DNA from: Cerasibacillus terrae
GTDB lineage: Bacteria > Bacillota > Bacilli > Bacillales > Amphibacillaceae
Direction: 5' to 3'
Assembly (NCBI RefSeq): GCF_008039555.1
Contig: NZ_VDUW01000012.1
Coordinates: 1 to 64,000 of the forward strand
Length of the DNA stretch: 64,000 nucleotides
The translations under genes were made by a program, and so were the position numbers. Every line of letters starts with the position of its first letter. The first letter of the stretch is position 1. Of this stretch, positions 16,899-25,281 are shown one piece after another. The notes under the pieces are model-generated. The model was not told the origin of the DNA. It saw only the letters and a list, made by a program, of their open reading frames with translations, and did not search any database.

Positions 16899-17198
16899 TT
16901 ATTCAATATTTCCATTCCAATTATTCATTCCACCGACCATATCTTCAACTTTGAAACCTAATGCCTCAAGTATTCCACAGGCAGCTTTACTTCGGTTCCC
17001 AGATTGACAAACAACCACGTAGGCCTTATCCTTGTCTAGTTCACCTTTTCGTAATGCAAGCTGACCTAAAGGAATATTGTTTGCACTTGGAATTTTGCCA
17101 CTAGCTACTTCTCCATTTTCACGAACATCAATTATGAATACTTCTTCACTATTTTGAAGACGTTTAGCTACTTCTTCTGGTGCTATTTGTTTTGCCAT
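16899..17198 (-). CDS. Single-domain rhodanese sulfurtransferase
   Basis: This 99-residue rhodanese domain has the active-site loop CQSGNRS (catalytic Cys in VVVCQSGNRSKAA) and the entry motif IIDVRENGEVASGKIPSA. It carries a persulfide on the cysteine and transfers sulfane sulfur between small thiols and proteins. I placed the start at ATG 17198, after AAAGGATGA. It is cytoplasmic, 15 bp behind a membrane-anchored rhodanese gene and 31 bp ahead of the DUF302 gene, so it is one operon under the operator at 17675. Confidence 0.88.
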   Translation of the reverse strand: MAKQIAPEEVAKRLQNSEEVFIIDVRENGEVASGKIPSANNIPLGQLALRKGELDKDKAYVVVCQSGNRSKAACGILEALGFKVEDMVGGMNNWNGNIE

Positions 17199-17213
17199 CA
17201 CTTGTCATCCTTT

Positions 17214-17573
17214 CTAATACCAAGCACTCATTCCACCTTTTACATTGTAAATATTTTCGAAACCTTGTTTTTTCAGCATATTTGCTGCTTTTGCACTTCT
17301 CATTCCGCTTTGACATATAACAACAACTTCTTTATCTTTTTCCAATTTGTCTACTTGGCTAGGCAAATTGGAAAGTGGGATATTTTTAAACGGTTTGTGA
17401 TGATTTGCTTTATATTCACCCGGTGTACGGACATCTATAAATTGAACACTTTTATCCTTAATTTTATCTTTTGCTTCTTGAACAGTTATATTCGTAATGC
17501 CCTTTTTGGGAATAAAACGATTGATCACAAAGAGTGCGATCAAAATAATAAAAATCCATTGTATAATATCCAC
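17214..17573 (-). CDS. Membrane-anchored rhodanese
   Basis: This 119-residue protein has an N-terminal membrane helix (IIQWIFIILIALFVINRF) and one rhodanese domain, entry motif FIDVRTPGEYKANHHK and active loop CQSGMRS. The GTG start at 17573 fits the DIIQW N-terminus. It is the first gene of the four-gene unit, with a TATACC-N6-GGTATA dyad about 110 bp upstream. Membrane attachment suggests handling of sulfane sulfur delivered at the inner face of the membrane, for example from sulfide oxidation. The specific donor and acceptor are unknown. Confidence 0.85.
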   Translation of the reverse strand: MDIIQWIFIILIALFVINRFIPKKGITNITVQEAKDKIKDKSVQFIDVRTPGEYKANHHKPFKNIPLSNLPSQVDKLEKDKEVVVICQSGMRSAKAANMLKKQGFENIYNVKGGMSAWY

Positions 17574-17673
17574 TCTACCTTCACCTTCTCTTTTCTTAAC
17601 TTTTATCTGATGTCATTTTACCTTCTGTTCTAATTGTTTCATTTGATTACTTCTATTAGGATTTCAACTCACC

Positions 17674-17695
17674 CATATACCCAGAGGGGTATAAT
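17674..17695. promoter_or_regulatory. CstR-type operator before the rhodanese/DUF302/glutaredoxin operon
   Basis: TATACC-CAGAGG-GGTATA lies at 17676-17693, a dyad with the same 6-bp spacer as those at 18397 and 23962. It sits between cstR (stop 17754) and the first rhodanese gene (start 17573). Confidence 0.75.
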
Positions 17696-17753
17696 TTATT
17701 TAAAAAGAAAAAGGCTGTTAAATTTCCTTTTAGTAAGAAAATTGTTAGAACCT

Positions 17754-18014
17754 TTATCTACTTTTAACTAATAAATTTACTGCTTCTTTTACAAGTTCTT
17801 TCGTGTCTTCACCATTTTCAATATTCTCTCGAACACATTGTTCTAAATTCATGCTTACAATTAATCCAATTGTACGATCAATACCAGTACGCGATGCTGA
17901 TAATTGAGTGATTACTTCCCTACAATCTTTATTTTGCTCAATCATATTTAATACGCCTCTAATTTGGCCTTCAATACGTTTTAAACGATTTATAACAGAT
18001 TTATCATACTCCAT
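17754..18014 (-). CDS. cstR: CsoR/CstR-family persulfide-sensing repressor
   Basis: This 86-residue all-helical DUF156 protein starts MEYDKSVINRLKRIEGQIRG. Cysteines sit exactly at 31 (NKDCREV) and 60 (LEQCVREN), the pair that forms di- or polysulfide crosslinks in S. aureus CstR. The histidine that completes the copper site in CsoR is not present (VSMNLEQC), so it senses reactive sulfur rather than Cu(I). The family forms tetramers and releases its operator when persulfidated. Its ribosome site AAAGGAGG lies within the end of the upstream gene (11-bp overlap). Three good TATACC-N6-GGTATA dyads in the window define a local regulon including its own promoter at 18397. B. subtilis YrkD has the same neighbourhood. 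Confidence 0.88.
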   Translation of the reverse strand: MEYDKSVINRLKRIEGQIRGVLNMIEQNKDCREVITQLSASRTGIDRTIGLIVSMNLEQCVRENIENGEDTKELVKEAVNLLVKSR

Positions 18015-18360
18015 CTATTATTCCTCCTTTACATGCACAACCTATAATCTCGAAACTACTAACACTATATCCTTTTCTTAATAAAAATCTCACACCTAGA
18101 TTAATATCCATTCGATCACTCGCAACAACATGAAGTGACTGATCCGGAATCTCACTGTAGTGTCTTCTCAAATAAGCGTAAGGTATCTGCATTGCCACAT
18201 TTTTTAAAGTTCCTTTTTCGTTGAAATCTCTTAAATCTAATATAACGATATCCTTTTCGCCAATTCTATTTTTACAAGTTATCCCCTTAATTGGGAAGTA
18301 CCTTCTAAATAATTCATAACATAATAAAACAATAACCGCACTTAGCAAATATATAATCAT
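18004..18360 (-). CDS. Membrane-anchored rhodanese-like protein without the catalytic cysteine
   Basis: This 118-residue protein has an N-terminal membrane helix (MIIYLLSAVIVLLCYELF) followed by a rhodanese-type fold (VILDLRDFNEKGTL, IPYAYLRRHYSEIP). The usual active loop CxxGxR is replaced by ASDRMDINLG, so normal thiosulfate or persulfide catalysis is unlikely. A CAC pair near the C-terminus (Cys108, Cys110) could act instead in thiol or metal chemistry, but this is speculation. Its 3' end overlaps cstR, so the two are coupled and share the operator at 18397. A regulatory or scaffold role is possible. Confidence 0.65.
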   Translation of the reverse strand: MIIYLLSAVIVLLCYELFRRYFPIKGITCKNRIGEKDIVILDLRDFNEKGTLKNVAMQIPYAYLRRHYSEIPDQSLHVVASDRMDINLGVRFLLRKGYSVSSFEIIGCACKGGIIDGV

Positions 18361-18396
18361 AATTGATCACCTTTTAATAAGGATTACATAAACAAT

Positions 18397-18418
18397 AATA
18401 TACCCCATAAGGTATATT
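18397..18418. promoter_or_regulatory. CstR-type operator before the rhodanese-like/cstR pair
   Basis: AATATACC-CCATAA-GGTATATT has perfect 8-bp arms and a 6-bp spacer, 37 bp upstream of the start at 18360. It implies autoregulation of cstR. The remaining gap to 18573 shows only AT-rich sequence. Confidence 0.8.
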
Positions 18419-18572
18419 GTCAAGATTTCAATATTATTTTCTATTAGTCGCTTTTGCTTTCTTTAACAAAACTTATACACATCATAAGAATAGAAAATAT
18501 ATGGAGGATACACCAAATAATGTACCTCCGTTTCATTACTGTTAAATAATATTCTTCAGATTTTAAGTCAAT

Positions 18573-20267
18573 CTATTTAAAATTATATTCCGTTACTATT
18601 CTTTCTCTACCAGTAACTAAATCATTAAAGTATTCATAAAGATTTACACCCAAATAGGAACCAGAAATGTTGTATACATTCTCATATCCTAAATTTTGTA
18701 ATGCCATTACCATATTATAACTTCTTTGACCTGAACGACAGTGAATGTATACAGGTTGATCTTTTGGAATTTCATCAAGTCTCTGTCTAAACTCACTTAA
18801 AGGAATATTAACTGCGTTTTTAAAATGACCTGTATTATATTCACCTTGTTCTCGTGCATCAATAATAAAAGCATTACTTTCTACCAGTTCTCGAACTTGG
18901 GAAACTTTGACTTCTTTGTATCTGCCTTTTAGTAGATTTAGCCCTACTAAAGCGGCATGATTAACGACATCTTTAGCCGTTCCTAGCATTGGTGAGTAGG
19001 TCAATTCTAGATCTTTCAAATCTTCCAACGTACCATTCATTGTAATCATGGTTGCAATAACATCAATTCGTTTATCTACATTTCCTTTACCAATTGCCTG
19101 CGCACCTAAGATTCGACCTGTTGGATATTCATAAACCAATTTAAAATGCATTGGATTGCTGTCTGGCATGAGTCCCACTTTATCTCCCGGCATTAAGTAA
19201 ACATAATCGTACATCATTCCTGCTTGCTCAGCTGTTCTTGCATTAAGTCCAGTAGATGCTGCATTTAAATCAAAGAGGTGGATGGATGATGATCCGATTA
19301 CACCGATATTTCTAGTTGGAATTCCATGCATATGGTCTGCGGCCACTCTGGCTTGTTTTTGGGCTGGCCCGGCTAGTGCTAGTCTTGTTTGTTTTTGTAA
19401 CAAACGATGATACACTTCAATGGCATCCCCAACTGCATAAATATCTCTATCACTTGTTAAGTAATTGGAGTCGACTTTAATAGCTCCTGTTTCTCCAATC
19501 TCAAGACCTGCCTCCTTAGCCAAGTTGGTTTCAGGTCTTACACCAATCGCTAATACCACTGCCTGCGCATCAATTTTCCTACCGGAGTTTGTTGTAATAT
19601 ATCCATCAGAAATTTTAGCTAACCCATCATCTAGAATAAGTTCAACTCCGTGATCCACCATTTCTTTATGAAGGATTTGAGCCATATCGTAATCAAATGG
19701 TGCCATTACTTGATTTGCAAACTCAACTAAGGTTACATTATAGTTCGCAAGTTTAAGATTTTCTGCAACCTCTACTCCAATAAAGCCACCACCAATGACA
19801 GCGATATCCTTCATACCTTTTTGCTTGATATATGAATTGATATTCTCAATATCGACTACGTTACGTACTGTAAAAACATTAGAATTGTCTATGCCTTCTA
19901 AATTTGGTCGAATAGGTGAAGCACCGGGGGAAAGCACCAATTTATCATAGCCCTCTTCGTATGTTTTATCTGAGATCAAATCTTTTACAGTGATTGTTTT
20001 CTTATCCCGATTAATTTGAATAACTTCCTGTTGTACCCTAGCTTCAATATTGTAGCGACTCTTAAAGATATCGGGAGACATTAAAACAAGTTTTTCGCTA
20101 TCTTCTACAATACCGCTTAAATGATAAGGTAACGAACAGTTCGAAAAGGATACGTGAGGACCTTTTTCAAACATAATAATCTCTGCACTTTCATCTAATC
20201 TTCTGACTCGTGCAGCGACAGAAGCTCCACCAGCAACCCCACCAACAATCAGTACTTTTTTTCCCAT
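18573..20267 (-). CDS. cdr: CoA-disulfide reductase with C-terminal rhodanese domain
   Basis: This 564-residue flavoprotein has an N-terminal FAD site (VLIVGGVAGGASVAARVRR) and a redox cysteine at 44 (SFSNCSLPYHL), the single active-site Cys of CoA-disulfide reductases. An NAD(P)H-binding motif (IAVIGGGFIGVEVAENL) and the YAVGD-type FAD loop follow. Residues from about 460 form a rhodanese domain with active loop CRSGQRS. CoADR-rhodanese fusions reduce CoA disulfide and CoA persulfide or polysulfide with NAD(P)H, releasing sulfide. It follows a single-domain rhodanese by 12 bp at the end of the large sulfur operon starting at 23907. Length and domain order fit the family. Confidence 0.9.
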   Translation of the reverse strand: MGKKVLIVGGVAGGASVAARVRRLDESAEIIMFEKGPHVSFSNCSLPYHLSGIVEDSEKLVLMSPDIFKSRYNIEARVQQEVIQINRDKKTITVKDLISDKTYEEGYDKLVLSPGASPIRPNLEGIDNSNVFTVRNVVDIENINSYIKQKGMKDIAVIGGGFIGVEVAENLKLANYNVTLVEFANQVMAPFDYDMAQILHKEMVDHGVELILDDGLAKISDGYITTNSGRKIDAQAVVLAIGVRPETNLAKEAGLEIGETGAIKVDSNYLTSDRDIYAVGDAIEVYHRLLQKQTRLALAGPAQKQARVAADHMHGIPTRNIGVIGSSSIHLFDLNAASTGLNARTAEQAGMMYDYVYLMPGDKVGLMPDSNPMHFKLVYEYPTGRILGAQAIGKGNVDKRIDVIATMITMNGTLEDLKDLELTYSPMLGTAKDVVNHAALVGLNLLKGRYKEVKVSQVRELVESNAFIIDAREQGEYNTGHFKNAVNIPLSEFRQRLDEIPKDQPVYIHCRSGQRSYNMVMALQNLGYENVYNISGSYLGVNLYEYFNDLVTGRERIVTEYNFK

Positions 20268-20278
20268 ATTTAAGCCTC

Positions 20279-20575
20279 CTATTCTATTTCACCTTGCCAC
20301 GCTAACATTCCGCCAGTCATATTCGTAACATTGTATCCTTGATTGATTAAAAATTCACATGCTCTTGAACTTCTTCCACCAGAACGACAAACCATGTAAT
20401 AATGTTTATTTTTATCTATTTTGTCTAAAGAATTTGGGATGTCCCCCAAAGGAATATGTTTAGCTTCAGGAATTTTCCCCTCTGCAACTTCAACGTCTTC
20501 CCGGACATCTATAATATGGACGTTTTCTCCATTTTTTATTTTCTCATGTAACTCCACTGCTGATATACTTTTCAT
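20279..20575 (-). CDS. Single-domain rhodanese sulfurtransferase
   Basis: This 98-residue protein has entry motif IIDVREDVEVAEGKIPEAKHIPLG and active loop CRSGGRS. It resembles the cytoplasmic rhodanese at 16899, suggesting a duplicated sulfur carrier. AAAGGAG precedes the ATG. It lies between the TSUP exporter and the CoA-disulfide reductase genes on the same strand and probably supplies or accepts sulfane sulfur for that enzyme. Confidence 0.88.
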   Translation of the reverse strand: MKSISAVELHEKIKNGENVHIIDVREDVEVAEGKIPEAKHIPLGDIPNSLDKIDKNKHYYMVCRSGGRSSRACEFLINQGYNVTNMTGGMLAWQGEIE

Positions 20576-20633
20576 CAGTCTGCATCTCCTTTATTATTGT
20601 CTATTTTCGTATCTAGAAGGTTTAAAATATTAT

Positions 20634-21413
20634 TTAAGTCAAAATATCTATCCAAATTTTAATAGCAGTACCCGCAATTAAAAGTGCTAATATCACTTGT
20701 AAAATTCGGGTATTCATTCTCTTTCCTACTTTAGCTCCAAGTGGTGCCGCTAATAAACTTGCTACAATCATAATAGCAGCTGGCCAATAATCTACTTGTC
20801 CAGTAACAAGTTTACCAACACTTCCCCCGATGGAAGAAATGAACGTTACTGCTAAACTTGTTGCAATCGTCATGCGTGTTGGAATGTGCAAAACCGTAAG
20901 CATGATTGGTACAAGTAAAAAACCTCCTGCCGCACCGACTATACCAGATGCTATTCCCACAATTAAAGCTAATATTGCCGCCAGCGGCTTGTTGAAGGTA
21001 ACATCATTTAATGGTACATCGTCCATTTGTTTCTTTGGTACAAACATCATTACAGCTGCAATCACAGCTAGAATACCATACACAACATTTACTGCTTGCT
21101 CGGATAAGAAACTCGATCCAAAACTACCAATTAAACTCCCAATTAGGATAGCTCCACCCATATAAATGATGAGCTGCTTGTTTAGGTATCCACCTTTTCG
21201 ATATGCCCATACACCTGCAATGGAAGCAAACAGTACTTGTACTGCACTTATTCCAGAAACCTCATGGGACGAGAATGCTACTAGACCAAATAAAGGGGGA
21301 ATATAAAGTAGCATTGGGTATTTAATAATGGAACCCCCAACACCTAACATACCGGATAAAAAGGAACCAATAAACCCAATTGCAAACACAACGATGATAA
21401 AAGTTAAATCCAT
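20634..21413 (-). CDS. yrkJ: TSUP/TauE-SafE family sulfur-compound transporter
   Basis: This 259-residue polytopic membrane protein has about eight helices and the duplicated TSUP motif (FIGSFLSGMLGVGGSIIKYP near residue 14, IASGIVGAAGGFLLVPIML near residue 154). Family members move sulfite, thiosulfate, sulfide or organosulfonates. In S. aureus a TauE-like exporter sits in the CstR regulon. The gene follows tusA and the persulfide-dioxygenase-like gene as yrkJ does in B. subtilis, so export of sulfite or thiosulfate produced by the pathway is likely. A hairpin separates it from tusA. Confidence 0.85.
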   Translation of the reverse strand: MDLTFIIVVFAIGFIGSFLSGMLGVGGSIIKYPMLLYIPPLFGLVAFSSHEVSGISAVQVLFASIAGVWAYRKGGYLNKQLIIYMGGAILIGSLIGSFGSSFLSEQAVNVVYGILAVIAAVMMFVPKKQMDDVPLNDVTFNKPLAAILALIVGIASGIVGAAGGFLLVPIMLTVLHIPTRMTIATSLAVTFISSIGGSVGKLVTGQVDYWPAAIMIVASLLAAPLGAKVGKRMNTRILQVILALLIAGTAIKIWIDILT

Positions 21414-21440
21414 TACTAAACCTTCTTTCTTATTTAGAAA

Positions 21441-21464
21441 AGCGAGTAGTTCACGCTACTCGCT
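21441..21464 (-). terminator. Hairpin inside the sulfur operon (partial terminator or processing site)
   Basis: AGCGAGTAG (21441-21449) pairs perfectly with CTACTCGCT (21456-21464). On the minus strand only TTTTC follows, so it may attenuate rather than stop transcription, lowering the yrkJ-rhodanese-cdr part relative to the upstream genes. Confidence 0.5.
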
Positions 21465-21476
21465 ATTTGGTTTTCT

Positions 21477-21704
21477 TTATCCTTTTTGAATATAGAAGTA
21501 CAGAACATCCTCTTCTGTTTTTTGTTCTAATACGGTATGGCCACCTGATTTAGCCCATGCTGGGATATCATTTAAAGCACCCTTATCTGTTAAAAGTACT
21601 TCAAGTACTTCACCAGAGTTAATCGTATCCATTGCTTTTTTAGTTTTTACAATTGGCATAGGACATGCTAAGCCTTTTGCATCTAATGTTTTTGTAATGT
21701 CCAT
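21477..21704 (-). CDS. yrkI: TusA-family sulfur carrier protein
   Basis: This 75-residue TusA fold has the signature CPMPIVKTKKAM; the cysteine at residue 14 is the sulfur carrier. TusA proteins accept persulfide from rhodaneses or DsrE-type proteins and pass it on. It shares LDAKGLACPMPIVKTKKA with the N-terminal TusA domain of the fusion at 23356, so the two probably arose by duplication. The order matches yrkI in B. subtilis. Confidence 0.88.
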   Translation of the reverse strand: MDITKTLDAKGLACPMPIVKTKKAMDTINSGEVLEVLLTDKGALNDIPAWAKSGGHTVLEQKTEEDVLYFYIQKG

Positions 21705-21736
21705 TTAATTTACCCCCATTTTTTTCTATTGATTAA

Positions 21737-22864
21737 TTAGCGAACTGCACAACGGTTTGGACCGATTTCCATTTCTGTTTGTTCGTCATTATTAGGTGTG
21801 ATTTTCCCCATATTTACCTGACGAATTTGTTCATACGCATTTGGCTGTGGTGGTAGGTTATCTGTAACAGTACGACGGAATTCCGCTTCATCCTCGATGT
21901 TTAATCCATGATTCTCTTTAAACAAATCACCTAATCTTCTAGCCACTGTACCATCTTCATTTGACTCATCAATAATCATGAAATGTGCAGGTAACACCAC
22001 TAGGTCTTCAGCTAGTTCACGATAACGGGAATATAATGTTTCTCGTAAGTCACCTACCCAATCTTCCGCAAGTCCTGCTAAATCGGGACGACCAATGGAG
22101 TCGATAAATAAAATATCACCTGTTAACAAGAACTGATTGTCGATAACAAATGAAGTAGAACCAATGGTATGACCCGGTGAATAAAGTGCATTTACATCAA
22201 TTTGAGATGCACCAATTTTTACATTTAATCCTTCTGTAAGTGGCGTGTAATCAAACACTACCTCTGTCGCATCTTTTGGTGGTAGATAGTAAGTTGCTCC
22301 TGTATTCGCTGCAATATGACGTCCACCTGAAATATGATCTGCGTGTAGGTGTGTATCAAATACGTGCTTGATTTCTACTCCTTTTTCTTTCGCAAAGTTT
22401 GTGAATACATCCGTGAAACGCACTGCATCAATAATAGCTGCTTCGCCTTCAGAAATTACCATATAAGATAAACAACCTTTTCCTAAACGAACAAATTGGT
22501 ATAGCTCCCCACCATTTTCTAAATCGGAAACTTTAATTGGTTCTAGATAACTACTCCAAGATTTCATTCCACCTTCAAGATATGCAACTTCACGACCAGC
22601 TTCAGAAAGCATTTCTGCTACCATAACGGAAGATCCTTCCTTAGCACATACTACTAATACTTCCTTATCTGTTGGAAGTTTAGGCAAAATCTCTTCTACA
22701 CCATCTAATAATTCGAAGTAAGGGATATTTAAATACTCGAATTTATGTCCTTCAATTTTCCAATCCTCAAATGCATCATGATTACGAACATCTAAAATAA
22801 ATAATTCTTCGTTATCAATTACTTTTCGAGCAACTTCTGCTGCAGTCCATTTATTTACTGTCAT
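21737..22864 (-). CDS. yrkH: Rhodanese plus metallo-beta-lactamase protein, persulfide dioxygenase-like (YrkH/CstB-like)
   Basis: This 375-residue protein has an N-terminal rhodanese-like domain ([14 protein letters not shown], active loop CAKEGSS) followed by a metallo-beta-lactamase domain with [11 protein letters not shown], the metal motif of persulfide dioxygenases and glyoxalase II. Further ligand candidates are [15 protein letters not shown] and PAHFMI. Members oxidise thiol persulfides to sulfite with O2 at a mononuclear iron. In CstB the order is MBL first then rhodanese, so this is a different arrangement, as in B. subtilis YrkH. It is central to the operon between DsrE-like and TusA genes and probably turns excess persulfide into sulfite for the TSUP exporter. 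Confidence 0.85.
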   Translation of the reverse strand: MTVNKWTAAEVARKVIDNEELFILDVRNHDAFEDWKIEGHKFEYLNIPYFELLDGVEEILPKLPTDKEVLVVCAKEGSSVMVAEMLSEAGREVAYLEGGMKSWSSYLEPIKVSDLENGGELYQFVRLGKGCLSYMVISEGEAAIIDAVRFTDVFTNFAKEKGVEIKHVFDTHLHADHISGGRHIAANTGATYYLPPKDATEVVFDYTPLTEGLNVKIGASQIDVNALYSPGHTIGSTSFVIDNQFLLTGDILFIDSIGRPDLAGLAEDWVGDLRETLYSRYRELAEDLVVLPAHFMIIDESNEDGTVARRLGDLFKENHGLNIEDEAEFRRTVTDNLPPQPNAYEQIRQVNMGKITPNNDEQTEMEIGPNRCAVR

Positions 22865-22947
22865 TATTAAATTACCTCCATAGGTATATTTTTAATTATT
22901 TTTTTGCAGTGGAGAATTTCCCCACTGCATGAAGTTTGATCATCTAA

Positions 22948-23343
22948 TTAGAAAGTTAATGTTGGTGATGCATCTTTTGCATATTCTAGGAATGTTACTG
23001 CTCCACCAACTTCAATACCATCAACGAAATCTTCTTTCGTAAGTCCCATAACATCCATTGTCATTTGACATGCTATAAATTTAACACCTAGTTCCTGTGC
23101 CATCTCAACTAGTTGTGGGATAGTAGGAACATTTGCCTTTTCAAACCCTTCGGCAAAATGTTCCTTTCCTGCTGGCATTTCTAAATCGTGCATTGCTTGT
23201 TTATGAATTAAGTTTAGTCCTTCAAAAGTGAAGAAGATTTGTACCTCTTTTTCTGAAGCTGCTGCTGCTGTTGCGATATTGAATACTTTGTATGCATCAA
23301 ACATTCCACCGTTTGCTGCGATAATAGCTACTTTTTCTGACAT
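22948..23343 (-). CDS. yrkE: DsrE/DsrF-like sulfur-relay protein
   Basis: This 131-residue DsrE2-type protein has VAIIAANGGMFDAYKVFNIA at the N-terminus and a single conserved cysteine in FIACQMTMDVMG (about residue 94), the sulfur-carrying position of the family. It likely takes sulfane sulfur from rhodanese or TusA and hands it on as part of a relay; these proteins are often peripherally membrane bound. It follows the TusA-rhodanese fusion by 12 bp. Confidence 0.85.
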   Translation of the reverse strand: MSEKVAIIAANGGMFDAYKVFNIATAAAASEKEVQIFFTFEGLNLIHKQAMHDLEMPAGKEHFAEGFEKANVPTIPQLVEMAQELGVKFIACQMTMDVMGLTKEDFVDGIEVGGAVTFLEYAKDASPTLTF

Positions 23344-23355
23344 AATAAATTCCTC

Positions 23356-23907
23356 CTAGATTTCTTTTGTTATTTTTCCGTTCCACTCATTCATACCCGG
23401 TAGAACGTTATAAACTTTTTTATAACCATTGTTTGCTAATAGTTGTGCTGCCAAATCAGAACGTTTCCCTGTACGGCAGATTACATAGATTTCTTCTTCT
23501 TTATCCAATTCTCCAAGGCGTGATTCTAATTCACCCATCGGAATGGACTTTGCACCTTGAATATGACCAAATGCATATTCTGCTGCTTCACGCACATCTA
23601 AAATTAAACCGTCACCTGATTCAATTTCATCAAGTGAAACAGTGTGTTCAAATGTTTTTTCCACTTCTGGTTCATTAGAGCCTTTGCGAATGTAATGATA
23701 AAGAACATCGCCTTCTTCCAATGTTCCTAGATATTGGTGTCCAACAGTACTTGCCCATGCTGCTAAATCAGCTTTAGATCCTTTGTCTGTAGCTTGAACT
23801 TCCAATACTTGACCATCTTCAAGATCCGTAATTGCTTTTTTTGTTTTCACAATTGGCATTGGACAAGCTAAGCCTTTTGCATCTAATTGGTGATTTGCTT
23901 GAATCAT
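23356..23907 (-). CDS. yrkF: TusA-rhodanese fusion protein (YrkF-like)
   Basis: The start at ATG 23907 (MIQANHQLDAKGL), after a GGGGGG ribosome site, gives 183 residues. The N-terminal half is TusA (CPMPIVKTKKAI). The C-terminal half is rhodanese (LILDVREAAEYAFGHIQGA, active loop CRTGKRS). The fusion lets sulfane sulfur pass inside one protein between rhodanese and TusA cysteines. It is the first gene of the seven-gene sulfur operon, directly below two CstR-type sites, and the same fusion heads the B. subtilis yrk cluster. Confidence 0.9.
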   Translation of the reverse strand: MIQANHQLDAKGLACPMPIVKTKKAITDLEDGQVLEVQATDKGSKADLAAWASTVGHQYLGTLEEGDVLYHYIRKGSNEPEVEKTFEHTVSLDEIESGDGLILDVREAAEYAFGHIQGAKSIPMGELESRLGELDKEEEIYVICRTGKRSDLAAQLLANNGYKKVYNVLPGMNEWNGKITKEI

Positions 23908-23961
23908 ACATTTACCCCCCACGGTATTATTTTTAACAAAAAAATTTACGATTCTGCATTT

Positions 23962-23983
23962 ATTATACCTGTATGGGTATAAT
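23962..23983. promoter_or_regulatory. CstR-type operator of the main sulfur operon
   Basis: ATTATACC-TGTATG-GGTATAAT has perfect 8-bp arms and a 6-bp spacer, 55 bp upstream of the yrkF-like start. The spacer length equals that of the operators at 17676 and 18397. Confidence 0.8.
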
Positions 23984-24084
23984 GTTTAGCAATAAATTAG
24001 TCGTTATGGATAACGACGTTTGCAGAATACCTTTTATAAATTTCCATTGATTTAGCTTGTTGAAAATCAATTACAAGACCAATA

Positions 24085-24102
24085 ATATACCCCCTAGAGT
24101 AA
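24085..24102. promoter_or_regulatory. Degenerate second CstR-type half site
   Basis: ATATACC at 24085-24091 is followed six bases later by AGTAAA in place of GGTATA. It is one good half-site 120 bp upstream of the main operator and could be an auxiliary weak site. Confidence 0.35.
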
Positions 24103-24200
24103 AATGTCAACCTTGTTATCTAAATTTTTATAGATGCCTATTGAAAAGTACTTAATTTAAATTATTATCCATTTTGATTTTTCTTTAAAACAAAATCAAA

Positions 24201-24234
24201 AAGGAGTTTCATCAAAAATGATAAACTCCCTTTT
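24201..24234. terminator. Terminator downstream of the cupin gene
   Basis: GGAGTTT-C-ATCA pairs with TGAT-AAACTCC around AAAA. A/T runs lie on both sides. On the minus strand it follows the cupin stop at 24249. Confidence 0.75.
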
Positions 24235-24248
24235 ACAATAAGAAAGCA

Positions 24249-25058
24249 TTACATATTTTTACTTTGCTGAAGAAGTTTTGATTCACCTGTACGTTCCCAT
24301 TCTTCTACAGTCTCATATGCTCTTTCAGGAGAATAGCCTTTTCCGACGAGAACTCCCATGAGAATAAACTCTTGAAGGATATGTGTAGCATTTATTCCTC
24401 TCTTAACGTCTTCTAATCCTTCTTTCACTAAAAACTCTGTGTACTTTACCCATTCATCTGGAGTTCTACCAAAATAAGTTGGATTGGCCGAATTACCACC
24501 TTCTTCCGCAGCCATTGCATCTGCTTTCGTTTGGTGAATCGTTCCAAATGGATGTTCTGGAGGCGCATAAATGGTATACAACTTTAATGGCTTATTTCCA
24601 GTGTTTGTTAAATTATGCCACTTACCAGCAGGAACCATGATAGCATAATCTTCAGAAACCCTTCTTTCATAGTTCAAATTATTTTCGGTGTCACCCATTT
24701 GAACAATCCCCTGACCTTCTTCAATACGTAGAAATTGATCTACATCTGGATGGACTTCCAAACCAATGTCTTCTCCAACGCCAATACTCATCAATGTAAC
24801 CTGTAAATGACTTCCGGTCCATATTGCCGTGCGAAAGTTGCGATTCCTTTCCGCAGCTTCCTCTATATTTATTACGAATGGCTGTTTCCCTTGATCTTTA
24901 AATGCCATATTTTTTGCTCTTTCTTCTATTTGCGTTGGTTGATACATACTCCCCATTTTTGTTTCTTGTGGGTAACCCCAATATATAGGCTGTTGGCGAA
25001 CATGGTGCATTGGAACACTTACATAGTAATTTGGATACATATAAGGTGGATAATACAT
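24249..25058 (-). CDS. yrkC: Cupin-domain protein (YrkC-like)
   Basis: This 269-residue protein has a Tyr/Pro/Met-rich N-terminus (YYPPYMYPNYYVSVP), then a cupin barrel (residues 85-165) with the metal-ligand pattern VHPDVDQFLRIEEGQG and PAGKWHNLTNTG. A C-terminal helical part ends in KNM. The N-terminal tail is like those of spore coat proteins. B. subtilis yrkC is also a cupin gene next to the yrk sulfur cluster, so the synteny is kept, although its function is not established and it has its own terminator. It could be a coat-associated dioxygenase or sugar isomerase-like protein. It is divergent from the ferritin-like gene. Confidence 0.75.
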   Translation of the reverse strand: MYYPPYMYPNYYVSVPMHHVRQQPIYWGYPQETKMGSMYQPTQIEERAKNMAFKDQGKQPFVINIEEAAERNRNFRTAIWTGSHLQVTLMSIGVGEDIGLEVHPDVDQFLRIEEGQGIVQMGDTENNLNYERRVSEDYAIMVPAGKWHNLTNTGNKPLKLYTIYAPPEHPFGTIHQTKADAMAAEEGGNSANPTYFGRTPDEWVKYTEFLVKEGLEDVKRGINATHILQEFILMGVLVGKGYSPERAYETVEEWERTGESKLLQQSKNM

Positions 25059-25281
25059 CTTCTCACTCCTCCATTATTGTCATATGTATCCTATGTACCA
25101 TGCTCAATAAATGTACTTTTGTATACTGACGTTTATTAAAGTTTATCTGCAGTTTTTTTATATTATTCATTAAAGGCGCAGACAAAAATGATGGCTCCCT
25201 GTTTCCCTGTGTTAAAAATTGAACAACAACCCAACATAGAGCATAAGATAAATAAAATTTAGGTACTGGGAGGAGAACTAT

